Numbered from the stretch's first letter, positions 1-7,177 are shown. The stretch: DNA of 11,480 nt from an uncultured Lachnospiraceae bacterium (GCA_902796775.1 CADBQK010000397.1:1-11480), one strand, 5' to 3'. Notes: a model not told the origin generated them from the sequence alone. Made by a program: numbers and translations.

Positions 1-45
1 ACCGCTGAAAAACAGTCAAAATCGAAGAGAAAAAGTGCTATTTAA
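1..45 (+). CDS. Possible C-terminal tail of an upstream gene (partial)
   Basis: Frame 1 is open from the window edge to a TAA at 43-45 and encodes a short Lys/Ser-rich tail (TAEKQSKSKRKSAI). A basic tail like this is common at protein C-termini, and the stop is followed by a plausible ribosome binding site for the next reading frame. Fourteen codons are too few to identify a family, and chance cannot be excluded. Confidence 0.2.
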   Translation, partial: TAEKQSKSKRKSAI

Positions 46-72
46 TCTCGTTTTGGCTCGAAAAAGGAGTTG

Positions 73-219
73 TTGACCAAACACTATGTAATTGCAGATA
101 TCCATGGAGAAAATAATAAGTTTATCGAACTTCTGGATAAGATTAAGCTGAAGGATGAGGATACTCTTTATATTCTGGGGGACGTTCTGGATCGGGGCCC
201 GTATCCTGCTCAAAGATGA
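73..219 (+). pseudogene. Truncated Ser/Thr-phosphatase-type metallophosphoesterase remnant
   Basis: Reading from a TTG at 73, just after AAAGGAG (63-69), gives 48 residues that match the N-terminus of bacterial PPP-type calcineurin-like phosphatases. D-I-H-G lies at residues 9-12 and G-D-V-L-D-R-G-P at 36-43; these supply the metal-binding Asp and His residues of that family. The frame stops at TGA 217-219, before the GNHE motif that intact members (well over 200 aa) need. Pieces that look like the next family segment appear in the other two frames: ILLK at 203-214 and MMN at 216-224. This suggests small indels followed by loss of the rest of the gene. It is not expected to be active. The SD-to-TTG spacing is short, so the original start may also be damaged. 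Confidence 0.6.
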
Positions 220-298
220 TGAACTCAATTGCTGACTTGCGAGGAGTTGTCTTTCCGGGTGGTGATATTCCGTATTCTCCCGAACTATTTGATAAACA

Positions 299-313
299 GC
301 TAAATTATTTAGC
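299..313. promoter_or_regulatory. Perfect 15-bp palindrome, candidate operator of the LacI regulator
   Basis: The sequence is GCTAAAT-T-ATTTAGC, with perfect 7-bp arms around a single T. It ends 7 bases upstream of the -35 hexamer proposed for the regulator gene. The same TTTAGC half-site occurs three times around the promoter of the downstream operon (1543-1550, 1588-1595, 1602-1609), and the TTTAGCAA version at 308-315 is identical to 1588-1595. Palindromes of this size fit LacI-family dimers, so autoregulation is inferred. The odd centre without the usual central CG is unusual for that family. Confidence 0.55.
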
Positions 314-320
314 AAATAGC

Positions 321-349
321 TTGAATTCCCAGAACCTTTGTGATAAGAT
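321..349 (+). promoter_or_regulatory. Promoter of the LacI-family regulator gene
   Basis: The -35 hexamer is TTGAAT (321-326), followed by a 17-bp spacer and the -10 hexamer TAAGAT (344-349). A TG dinucleotide at 341-342 makes an extended -10. The expected transcription start is near 356, giving a leader of about 22 bases before the ATG at 379. Confidence 0.55.
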
Positions 350-378
350 TAAAAGAAAAAAAGGGATCCTGAGACGAT

Positions 379-1437
379 ATGGCTAAAGAATCAAATCCTC
401 CATATATCAAATCAATATCTGAAAAATTAGGTGTATCTGCTTCCACTGTATCTTTGGTGCTGAACGGCCGCGGTGATGAACTGCGTATTTCAAAAAACAC
501 TCAGGAGAAAGTCTATTCTGCGGCGCGTGAAATGGGTGTTTATCTTCAAAGTGCACAAACGCCGTCAATTCCCAGAAAGAATTCCAGATATAAAAAGTTT
601 GTTCTTGTTCTGTGGAACCAGAAGATTCTGACAGAAGCTATGGGCAGATTTTTCAAAGGACTGTCAGATCAGGCATCGGAAAAAAGCTATCAGGTTGAAT
701 ATGTGGTGCGCTTTTTTGAGGAAGACAGGCTGGAATCAGCAGTGTCTGACCCGGACTTTCTGCTCTTTTCCGGATTGATTGTCCATATTCCTTCTAAAAA
801 GGATATGCTTTACCTGGAAGGTATCAGAGATAAGATACCCACAGTAATTTCAGGAAGACTGAATCGCGAGTTGAGCTGTGTTTATACCGATGATTATGCC
901 ATCGGACATGAGTGTGCACGATTGTTCTCACAGGGAAAACGTAAGAAGGCCGGCGCTTTTGTTGCAGAAGTTTCTTCGACAGGAAGCAACCTCAGAATGG
1001 TTGGGTTTAGGGAAGGATGCGAAGAATACGGTCTTGAACTGAAAGAAGAATGGATTATCAAATCTGATCCAAAAGACGGAAAGAAAAGCGCAGAGGATGC
1101 ACGAAAACTCTTCGAGAAGGATGATTATCCGGACTGTATTATTGTTCAGATCAACACATTGGCGCCGGGGCTGTTTGAAGCTCTTCGCGGACTTAGGCTG
1201 TCAAGTCCGAAAGAGGTAGCGGTTCTTGTATACGGCTTGTCGTATTATTTTGAAGAAACGTATAAACCAATGTCTATGGTCGGAGGATCCATTGAATCGT
1301 TTGGCAGAATAGCCATTGATCTCATGATGACTATGATTTCCAACAAGATCGAGACACCATTTAATATGATTGTTCCGATTCAGCTGTTTATCGGGGATAG
1401 TTTCAACCCGAATGAACCGATGACTGAGGAGGATTAA
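379..1437 (+). CDS. LacI-family transcriptional regulator
   Basis: A 352-residue protein of normal LacI/GalR length. Residues 9-31 form the N-terminal helix-turn-helix (IKSISEKLGVSASTVSLVLNG), where the VSxSTVSxVLNG signature is clear. The usual RISxxTxxKVxxAAxxxGY-like hinge-helix segment follows to about residue 55, after a small insertion (GRGDELR) before the RIS. Residues from about 70 to 345 form the periplasmic-binding-protein-like sensor domain, which normally binds a sugar or sugar derivative. The ribosome binding site is weak (GAG at 370-372, or AAGGG further up), and the ATG is the only sensible start before the HTH. The gene has its own promoter and terminator and precedes a transporter/hydrolase operon whose promoter carries the same half-site as its own upstream palindrome. 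It is therefore most likely the local repressor of that operon. The effector cannot be read from the sequence. Confidence 0.93.
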   Translation: MAKESNPPYIKSISEKLGVSASTVSLVLNGRGDELRISKNTQEKVYSAAREMGVYLQSAQTPSIPRKNSRYKKFVLVLWNQKILTEAMGRFFKGLSDQASEKSYQVEYVVRFFEEDRLESAVSDPDFLLFSGLIVHIPSKKDMLYLEGIRDKIPTVISGRLNRELSCVYTDDYAIGHECARLFSQGKRKKAGAFVAEVSSTGSNLRMVGFREGCEEYGLELKEEWIIKSDPKDGKKSAEDARKLFEKDDYPDCIIVQINTLAPGLFEALRGLRLSSPKEVAVLVYGLSYYFEETYKPMSMVGGSIESFGRIAIDLMMTMISNKIETPFNMIVPIQLFIGDSFNPNEPMTEED

Positions 1438-1472
1438 AAGTCACAAAAGCCGGATTCGACTACTGAAAAGGG

Positions 1473-1524
1473 AAAAAACACCTGTATGAGCCATATAAAT
1501 CTGGGATCATATAGGTGTTTTTTT
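1473..1524 (+). terminator. Intrinsic terminator after the LacI regulator gene
   Basis: Arms at 1473-1489 (AAAAAACACCTGTATGA) and 1507-1523 pair along 17 positions with a single G-U wobble, around a 17-base loop, and end in a T run. The A-rich 5' arm makes it potentially active in both directions. It separates the regulator transcript from the operon promoter about 30 bases downstream. Confidence 0.85.
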
Positions 1525-1542
1525 GTGTTTGGAAATTTGTTT

Positions 1543-1550
1543 TTGCTAAA
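1543..1550. promoter_or_regulatory. Upstream half-site TTGCTAAA of the operon promoter
   Basis: TTGCTAAA lies just 5 bases upstream of the -35 hexamer and is the exact reverse complement of TTTAGCAA at 1588-1595. The string GCTAAATT at 1545-1552 is also identical to the left half of the palindrome upstream of the regulator gene (299-306). In both promoters it sits directly upstream of the -35. It is inferred to be a contact site for the LacI-family protein. Confidence 0.45.
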
Positions 1551-1555
1551 TTCTA

Positions 1556-1584
1556 TTGACTAAAATCGACGAATAAACTATAAT
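1556..1584 (+). promoter_or_regulatory. Main sigma-A promoter of the hydrolase/ABC operon
   Basis: TTGACT (1556-1561), exactly 17 bases of spacer, then a perfect TATAAT (1579-1584). The predicted start of transcription is near 1591, inside the TTTAGC half-site cluster, which is where a bound repressor would block initiation. This is the only strong promoter seen before the six-gene run. Confidence 0.85.
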
Positions 1585-1609
1585 CAGTTTAGCAACAGCA
1601 GTTTAGCGA
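1585..1609. promoter_or_regulatory. Tandem CAGTTTAGC half-sites at the transcription start
   Basis: CAGTTTAGC occurs at 1585-1593 and again at 1599-1607, offset by 14 bases. The first copy continues as TTTAGCAA and the second as TTTAGCGA. They directly follow the -10 box and cover the expected start site. With the inverted copy at 1543-1550 they form a three-part array around the promoter. This is likely the operator of the neighbouring LacI-family regulator, although direct repeats are less usual than palindromes for such dimers. Confidence 0.5.
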
Positions 1610-1646
1610 TGCCGCAGATTTCGTGAAAGAGAGGTGCTTTTGGACT

Positions 1647-2765
1647 GTGAAAATAGAAGAGCTTTTGAATTGTCAGGTCATGGACAATGGGGCTGCGATG
1701 TCCGTTCGAGACTTCTATAATCGAATGGGATCTCCGGAGTTCAATTATGACCAATATCTCTCAAGCGGTATGCTGCCGCAAATACTTAAGCTGGGTGAAA
1801 ACTTCCTGCAGCATAGTGATCCTTCGGATTGCATGAGTGAAGAGACTCTCGCCTACTGGGAGGAGCGTGGACTGAAGAAAGAGTATATTATAGACTCAGA
1901 TGGAGATTATATTGTCTTTTCTCCTTGCACGCTGAAACCTGGGAAAAAGTATCCATTGATATTCACGATTTACGGCGGGAATCCAAATCTCTACTTTGTC
2001 GAAACACTCGGCTGGACACATCTTGCAGCAGAAGAAGAACTGATCCAGGTGATTCCGGCAGTGGAATTTGAAGACCGAAATCCGAGAATGAATCGTGACC
2101 GGCCGAATGAACTGCTGGATCGTCTGATTCGGGACTACCCTATAGATGAGACAAGAGTCTATATGACAGGCTTTTCTCATGGCGGCATTTTGTCCCAATG
2201 GAATGGAATTGCACATTTTGAACGTTTTGCCGGGATATGTCCTTCCGGAATTCGCCCGGGAGATGGAGGACCAAAACGAACGGGACCCTCATTCATGATC
2301 CACTATAACTATCCGGTTGATGAAAAGGTCGCTCATTGTCATGTGCCGGTGGTTTACTGCATTGGTATGGCAGAACAGCCGGAGCATCTTCCTCTTTATC
2401 ATGAAAATCATGCGCCAATCTTCGAGCATTATCTGGATGAACATGTATCTATGCTTCGTCCGATCACGCGTATGAATGAAACACCGGACATTGATGAGAA
2501 TATAATACTTCAATGTGCTGAATCCGACGATCCTTGTATCCGGGCAGTTGGGCTTCCGTTAGAAAACACTCATGTCGAAACGATCTTTGGTGCAAAACAT
2601 TACTTTGGAGATGTTCCGGGAAAAGACGGGGTGGTAAGGACTCGATATATTGCGGTAGAGAATCAGCCCCACCATCCTTCAGCAGCCTGGGCAAGGCTGA
2701 GCTGGGAATTCATTTCCAGATTCCGCCGGGATCCTTTGACTCTTGAATCTATTTTGGAAAAATGA
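1647..2765 (+). CDS. Alpha/beta-hydrolase (esterase / PHB-depolymerase-like)
   Basis: A 372-residue cytoplasmic protein with no signal peptide. The GTG at 1647 is preferred because AGAGAGGTG (1628-1636) lies 10 bases upstream; the frame also opens at a GTG at 1623, which has no Shine-Dalgarno and would add 8 residues. From the 1647 start, residues 100-113 are the Y-P-L-I-F-T-I-Y-G-G strand and oxyanion region, and G-F-S-H-G-G at 175-180 is the nucleophile elbow with Ser177. The C-terminal Q-P-H-H-P-S-A-A-W segment (from residue 340) sits where PHB-depolymerase/LpqC-like esterases carry the catalytic His before a final W-x-F helix. The first ~75 residues match nothing I recognise. It is first in the operon, 10 bases before the ceramidase-like gene. 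An ester hydrolase acting on the imported ligand is inferred; a peptidase role is possible. Confidence 0.8.
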   Translation: MKIEELLNCQVMDNGAAMSVRDFYNRMGSPEFNYDQYLSSGMLPQILKLGENFLQHSDPSDCMSEETLAYWEERGLKKEYIIDSDGDYIVFSPCTLKPGKKYPLIFTIYGGNPNLYFVETLGWTHLAAEEELIQVIPAVEFEDRNPRMNRDRPNELLDRLIRDYPIDETRVYMTGFSHGGILSQWNGIAHFERFAGICPSGIRPGDGGPKRTGPSFMIHYNYPVDEKVAHCHVPVVYCIGMAEQPEHLPLYHENHAPIFEHYLDEHVSMLRPITRMNETPDIDENIILQCAESDDPCIRAVGLPLENTHVETIFGAKHYFGDVPGKDGVVRTRYIAVENQPHHPSAAWARLSWEFISRFRRDPLTLESILEK

Positions 2766-2775
2766 AAGGTTCGCT

Positions 2776-4008
2776 ATGACAGAAACAAGAATATCTGCAG
2801 GGATTGCGAAAGTAGATATCAGCCCCACACAGGAGCAGATTGATGCGTACCGATCTCTTCATAAAGAGCAGTTCCAGGATGTGAAACATCGTTTGTATGC
2901 ACGCGTCCTGGCGCTTCGGGATGAGGATACCGGCCGGACCACCCTGATTGTCGGAAGTGATCTCATTAATGTCCCCGATTATATGATGCTGAGGAAGCGG
3001 CTCGTAGAAGCTTACAAACTGAATCCGACAGATATCATTCTTGGCGGAACTCAAAATCATTCGAGTATTGTCAGTGACCCGCCGGATTTCCCGACGGACG
3101 CACGTCCGGAAATACTTCTTCGGGTAAGAGATGATATACATGAACGGATTTTTGAATGTGTTGGAAAAGCGCTGTCAAATCTGAAACCGGCATTGATTGG
3201 ATGGGACAGCACTCCGAGTATTGTTGGAATTAATAAAGACAGGGCGATTGTTGAAGGGGCTCCCGCCGGTGCCAATCTGAACATGCTGGAGGAGAATGAA
3301 CTATTCATTCTGCTTGTCAGAGATGCAGAAAGCGGAAAACCAAGGGCTGCAATGCTGAATTACGGAATGCAGGGCGTCTTTTATTCGACGATGGTTGACA
3401 GCCATATTTCCGGAGATATTCATGGGGCGGTAAGCTCTGAATTGGAAGAATACTACGGGGAAGATTTTATTGCACCGTATTTGATTGATGCTTCGGGAGA
3501 CCGATCGCCGCTTATAAACGGAGATCTGCAGGTGTTTCAGCATAAAGACAGAACGTTCGTACAGGAAAAGGCACCGATGCCTGAAGAGGCGCAGGACAAG
3601 CTTCTTCAATGGCTGGCGGGAATCCAGCTTAATGATGCAGTGTCGCTCATTGAAAAAATGGACTGTCGTGTAGGAAGGCTCCATATCAGAAGTGCTGAAA
3701 TTTTCAAGGATGGCAAAACGGAGACAGGGACAAAAACACACCGCCTTCATTTTGTGGCGCTCACTGATGATCTTTGCTTTGCATGTGGAAATTCTATTAC
3801 ACAGTCAGATCTTGGACGTCTTGTCAAAAATTGTCTCCCGGTAAAGACGGTATATGTTTCTGTAGAGGGCGGCGTCAGCGGTTATGTTGTGGCAAGAACA
3901 ACGAGAGAAGAAACCTTTGGATTCCGCTATTGTCCATTTACTGACGCAAAGGAGAGCGAAGACATTTATGTCGGAAGCTTCCAGGAGATGTATAAAGAAG
4001 CAAAATAA
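2776..4008 (+). CDS. Neutral/alkaline ceramidase-like protein
   Basis: A 410-residue protein. The ATG at 2776 is chosen because AAAGG (2765-2769) lies 6 bases upstream and because the family's N-terminal motif follows at once (S-A-G-I-A-K-V-D-I-S-P, residues 7-17, compare GxAxxDITP). The upstream in-frame ATG at 2743 lies inside the previous gene. It resembles the N-terminal zinc-amidase domain of neutral ceramidases, in the short cytoplasmic form often found beside carbohydrate genes; it has no signal peptide and lacks the C-terminal immunoglobulin-like domain. Motif G-T-Q-N-H-S-S (91-97) stands where the family has T-H-x-H-S, and L-N-Y-G-M-Q-G (194-200) where it has N-Y-x-x-H. Two expected histidines therefore look replaced by Gln. 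I-S-G-D (211-214) matches the following conserved segment. Hydrolysis of an amide or ester on the imported compound is inferred, and a true ceramide substrate is unproven. Confidence 0.75.
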   Translation: MTETRISAGIAKVDISPTQEQIDAYRSLHKEQFQDVKHRLYARVLALRDEDTGRTTLIVGSDLINVPDYMMLRKRLVEAYKLNPTDIILGGTQNHSSIVSDPPDFPTDARPEILLRVRDDIHERIFECVGKALSNLKPALIGWDSTPSIVGINKDRAIVEGAPAGANLNMLEENELFILLVRDAESGKPRAAMLNYGMQGVFYSTMVDSHISGDIHGAVSSELEEYYGEDFIAPYLIDASGDRSPLINGDLQVFQHKDRTFVQEKAPMPEEAQDKLLQWLAGIQLNDAVSLIEKMDCRVGRLHIRSAEIFKDGKTETGTKTHRLHFVALTDDLCFACGNSITQSDLGRLVKNCLPVKTVYVSVEGGVSGYVVARTTREETFGFRYCPFTDAKESEDIYVGSFQEMYKEAK

Positions 4009-4049
4009 GGAAACGACAGGAAAGACAGATCTTTTTTAAGGAGAAGATG

Positions 4050-5189
4050 ATGAATATTCCGGAATCGTACCGTAAAAATCAGGCATTTGAAGCAAGGCCG
4101 CTTGCATTTAACAGGCAGGCAAAAATCGCAATCGGGAGACATGTCCCCGGTGAGAAGGGCTGCATCGGTGATGGTGCTGTGATCCGTGAGGATGGCAGCG
4201 TTGATGTGACTATGATCGCAGTCGGTGCACAGCACGTCGAAGCCGGGAATTATGACATGTGGGTGGAACTTGCAGATGACGGGCGCGGAGTCTGGACCGG
4301 GAATCTGCCATATAAAACCCCCGGTTTCCAGCGTATTCTGTTCAGGGTGGATGGCATCGAGGTACTGAATCCTCTGGCGCCGATCGGCTTTGGAGACAAT
4401 CGACATATTAATTATGTGGATATACCGGAAGAAGACGCCGGGTGGATGCTTCTTAAAGATGTCCCGCACGGAAGCTTTACCCGTGAGTATTATAAGTCTA
4501 CTGTTACAGGTGAATATGAGTGTTGTCTGGTGTACACACCGCCATATTATCAGGAAGAGCCTGAGAAGAAGTATCCTGTACTGTATTTGCAGCATGGCGG
4601 CGGAGAGAATGAAACTGTCTGGGCGTATCAGGGAAAGATCAACTATATTGTTGACAATCTTCTTGCGGAAAAGAAAGCCGAACCCTGCATTATTGTAATG
4701 AACAGTGGGATGGTCCAGGTGAAGGTTGATGGGGAATGGGAACAGGATGACGATTATATGCAGGACTTGATTATACAGGACTGCATTCCCTTTATTGAAA
4801 GCCGCTACCGTGTACTTCCGGGGAAAGAGAATCGTGCTTACGCCGGTCTTTCGATGGGATCTCTGCAGGGCGCCCGGTTTATTATGGAGCGTCCGGAAGT
4901 CTTCAGTTATGCGGGCTTATTCACCGGTTTCCTTGCCCCGCGCCACCACGGTATTCGTCCGCAGCCATATCTTAAGGCACTGGATGATGCAGAAACATTT
5001 AACAATAATATCAAGGTATTTTTCCGGGCAATGGGAGAACAGGAGGCAAGCATTCCTCTTTTTGAAGAAGAAACAGCATTATGTGAAGAAAAGGGAATTC
5101 ATTATATCGCCAGAACTTATCCCGGAAGACATGAGTGGCGTGTATGGCGCCGCGCAATCAAAGACTTTCTGGAACTGATTTTCAGATGA
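4050..5189 (+). CDS. CE1-type (feruloyl esterase / esterase D-like) hydrolase
   Basis: A 379-residue protein. ATG codons stand at 4047 and 4050; AAGGAG (4038-4043) is 6 bases from the second, which is therefore preferred. Residues ~20-115 form a beta-rich accessory domain of the E-set/CBM48 kind often fused in front of CE1 esterases. The alpha/beta-hydrolase domain starts near residue 140. It shows H-G-G-G-E-N-E (oxyanion loop, 182-188), G-L-S-M-G-S (nucleophile Ser268) and Y-P-G-R-H-E-W (catalytic His361), followed by the typical W-R-x-x-I-x-D-F helix. The segment that usually holds the acidic triad member reads M-G-E-Q-E-A-S, so Glu may replace Asp. There is no signal peptide, so it should act in the cytoplasm on imported, acylated (for example feruloylated or acetylated) oligosaccharides. 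It lies 41 bases after the ceramidase-like gene in the same operon. Confidence 0.85.
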   Translation: MNIPESYRKNQAFEARPLAFNRQAKIAIGRHVPGEKGCIGDGAVIREDGSVDVTMIAVGAQHVEAGNYDMWVELADDGRGVWTGNLPYKTPGFQRILFRVDGIEVLNPLAPIGFGDNRHINYVDIPEEDAGWMLLKDVPHGSFTREYYKSTVTGEYECCLVYTPPYYQEEPEKKYPVLYLQHGGGENETVWAYQGKINYIVDNLLAEKKAEPCIIVMNSGMVQVKVDGEWEQDDDYMQDLIIQDCIPFIESRYRVLPGKENRAYAGLSMGSLQGARFIMERPEVFSYAGLFTGFLAPRHHGIRPQPYLKALDDAETFNNNIKVFFRAMGEQEASIPLFEEETALCEEKGIHYIARTYPGRHEWRVWRRAIKDFLELIFR

Positions 5190-5254
5190 TCTTATTTGGA
5201 TAGAACTAACGCTGATTGAGTTACAATTCACACTTTCTTGTAAAAGGAGAGAAG

Positions 5255-6208
5255 ATGGCCGGAGCAACCAGAGCTGTCAAAAAAATGAAGCGCAAAGATA
5301 CAGTCAAGCTGATGAAAAAATACGCCTGGCTGTATGTTGCGGCACTCCCTGGGTTCATCTATCTGATTATCAACAACTATTTTCCGATGGTTGGCCTGTC
5401 CCTCGCTTTTAAAAATTATAGTTTTGCGAGAGGAATGTTTCGGAGTCCGTGGACCGGAATCAGCAACTTCACTTTTCTGTTCGGTTCAAAATGGGCTGGG
5501 ATAATGTTCAGAAATACAGTTCTCTACAACATTGTATTTATCTTTCTCGGAACTGTTTTTGCGATTTTTGTGGCAATATTACTGAGCGAAATCCGAAGAC
5601 CGAAACTGAAACAGGTGTACCAGACACTGATTCTGATTCCACATCTTATCAGTATGGTCCTTGTCGGGTATCTTGTCTATGCTGTGCTGACGCCGAAGAC
5701 AGGTTTTTTCAATAAGACGATCCTTGAGCCTTTTGGGAAAGAACCGATTAACTGGTATACCGAGCCGAAATACTGGCCGTTTATTTTGACAATTGTACAG
5801 CTTTGGAAGAGCTTCGGGTTTCAGAGTATCATCTACTACGCTACAATTATCGGTTTTGATAAATCCTACTATGAAGCGGCAGTTGTGGACGGTGCATCAA
5901 CATGGCAGCAGATTACGAAACTGACCATTCCGATGCTTAGGCCAACGGTTATCATCCTTCTTATTATGAGCCTTGGAAGGATGTTTGCTTCTGACTTTGG
6001 CTTATTCTTCCAGGTGCCGATGGATAATGGCGCATTGTATGATGTTACGACAACGATTGATACCTATGTGTACCGCGCGCTGATGCAGGACCATGACGTT
6101 GGAAGATCGCTTGCAGCCGGCTTTTTACAGTCGGTTCTTGGATTTGTGTTTGTGCTGGGCACCAATGCCATTGTCCGGAAGATTGAACCGGACAGTGCAT
6201 TGTTCTGA
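5255..6208 (+). CDS. ABC sugar transporter permease, LplB/MalF type
   Basis: A 317-residue integral membrane protein. The frame opens at a TTG at 5216, but ATG 5255 has AAAGGAG (5243-5249) 5 bases upstream and gives the normal length. A basic N-terminus (KKMKRK) precedes the first membrane segment (residues ~24-42); further segments lie at about 88-110, 124-145, 174-200, 228-245 and 285-304. The cytoplasmic EAA loop is intact at 207-230: Glu207-Ala-Ala, Gly213 and Pro226. This loop docks onto the ATPase. The LPGxxYLxxxxYxPMxG opening is typical of LplB/YtcO-type permeases of the CUT1 carbohydrate family. It pairs with the next gene, 17 bases downstream. About 65 bases without a visible promoter separate it from the esterase gene. 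Confidence 0.93.
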   Translation: MAGATRAVKKMKRKDTVKLMKKYAWLYVAALPGFIYLIINNYFPMVGLSLAFKNYSFARGMFRSPWTGISNFTFLFGSKWAGIMFRNTVLYNIVFIFLGTVFAIFVAILLSEIRRPKLKQVYQTLILIPHLISMVLVGYLVYAVLTPKTGFFNKTILEPFGKEPINWYTEPKYWPFILTIVQLWKSFGFQSIIYYATIIGFDKSYYEAAVVDGASTWQQITKLTIPMLRPTVIILLIMSLGRMFASDFGLFFQVPMDNGALYDVTTTIDTYVYRALMQDHDVGRSLAAGFLQSVLGFVFVLGTNAIVRKIEPDSALF

Positions 6209-6225
6209 AGAAGAGGAGATACGAC

Positions 6226-7113
6226 ATGGCTGGAAAAGGAAAAGGATTCCGAGTCTTCGCAAATATCGTGATGATTCTTCTGACACTCAGCGCAGTGCTT
6301 CCATTTGTTCTTCTTGTAGCGTCTTCTGTGACCAGTGAAGCTGCAATCATGAAATATGGGTATTCATTTATTCCTCGGGAATTCAGTACTGCTGCATACC
6401 GGTTCCTGATGATGTCGTCAAAAAGGATCCTGAAAGCATATGGCATGACATTTATTGTAACTGCAATCGGGACCGTTGTGAATACATTCATGACGATGTT
6501 TGTCGCCTATCTTCTCTCGAAAAGAAATCTGCCTGGGAGGAAAATGCTGACATTCTTTGTTTTCTTCACAATGCTGTTTTCAGGGGGGATGATCCCAAGC
6601 TACATTGTCTGGAATCAGCTGATGCATGTGCGCGATACCATTTTTGGACTGATTTGTCCAAATCTTCTGATGAGCGCGTTTAATGTGATTCTGATGAGAA
6701 CATACCTTGCAACCAACATTCCACAGGAGATTTTGGAAGCAGCGGAGATGGATTCCTGTCCACAGTTTAAAATGCTCTTTTATATCTGTGTTCCGCTGAG
6801 TAAACCGATGGTTGCTACCCTTGCACTGTTTTCTGCGCTGGCATATTGGAATGACTGGATCAATGGTCTGTACTATATCAGTGTTAAAAGGGATCTTTAT
6901 ACAATCCAAAATGTCCTGAATGCTATGCAGAGCAGTATCCAGTTTCTGAAGGATAATGCATCTGCAGGAATGACGGAATTTGCAATGAACCTGCCCAGTA
7001 TGGGCGTCCGAATGGCGATTGCGGTAATTGCCATACTTCCGATTATGGTGATCTATCCTTTCTTCCAGAAGTCTTTTGTACGCGGTATTGTGATCGGCGG
7101 TGTAAAAGGCTGA
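6226..7113 (+). CDS. ABC sugar transporter permease, YtcP/LplC (MalG) type
   Basis: A 295-residue membrane protein with ATG at 6226 and AGAGGAG at 6212-6218. Membrane segments fall at about 12-32, 74-97, 108-128, 140-158, 195-213 and 264-281. The C-terminus (F-F-Q-K-S-F-V-R-G-I-V-I-G) is the typical ending of YtcP-like permeases of the CUT1 family. The EAA loop starts at Glu171-Ala-Ala and ends at Pro194, but the normally conserved Gly (D-G in the partner permease) is Ser177 here (M-D-S-C). It forms the heterodimeric channel with the preceding permease. No ATP-binding subunit is encoded nearby, so a shared MsmK/MsiK-type ATPase elsewhere in the genome must energise it. Confidence 0.93.
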   Translation: MAGKGKGFRVFANIVMILLTLSAVLPFVLLVASSVTSEAAIMKYGYSFIPREFSTAAYRFLMMSSKRILKAYGMTFIVTAIGTVVNTFMTMFVAYLLSKRNLPGRKMLTFFVFFTMLFSGGMIPSYIVWNQLMHVRDTIFGLICPNLLMSAFNVILMRTYLATNIPQEILEAAEMDSCPQFKMLFYICVPLSKPMVATLALFSALAYWNDWINGLYYISVKRDLYTIQNVLNAMQSSIQFLKDNASAGMTEFAMNLPSMGVRMAIAVIAILPIMVIYPFFQKSFVRGIVIGGVKG

Positions 7114-7147
7114 TGAAGAATGACATTCAATCGCTGAAGCTGACCCC

Positions 7148-7168
7148 AGGACGCAAGAAAAGCGTCTT
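7148..7168 (+). other. Intercistronic stem-loop 1 between permease and binding protein
   Basis: AGGACGC (7148-7154) pairs with GCGTCTT (7162-7168) through one G-U, around the A-rich loop AAGAAAA. No T run follows, so it is not a classical terminator. Together with the next hairpin it could protect or set the level of the downstream binding-protein message. Confidence 0.4.
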
Positions 7169-7177
7169 AAATATACA

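Noticed and set aside
1623..1646. GTG at 1623 as start of the first operon gene
   Set aside because: No Shine-Dalgarno precedes it, whereas AGAGAGGTG is well placed for the GTG at 1647.
3966..4595. Minus-strand frame of 209 codons opposite the CE1-type esterase
   Set aside because: No family similarity and no ribosome binding site; the + strand gene explains the region.
5190..5254. Possible internal promoter before the first permease gene
   Set aside because: The 65-base gap has no acceptable -35/-10 pair; readthrough from the main operon promoter is the simpler explanation.
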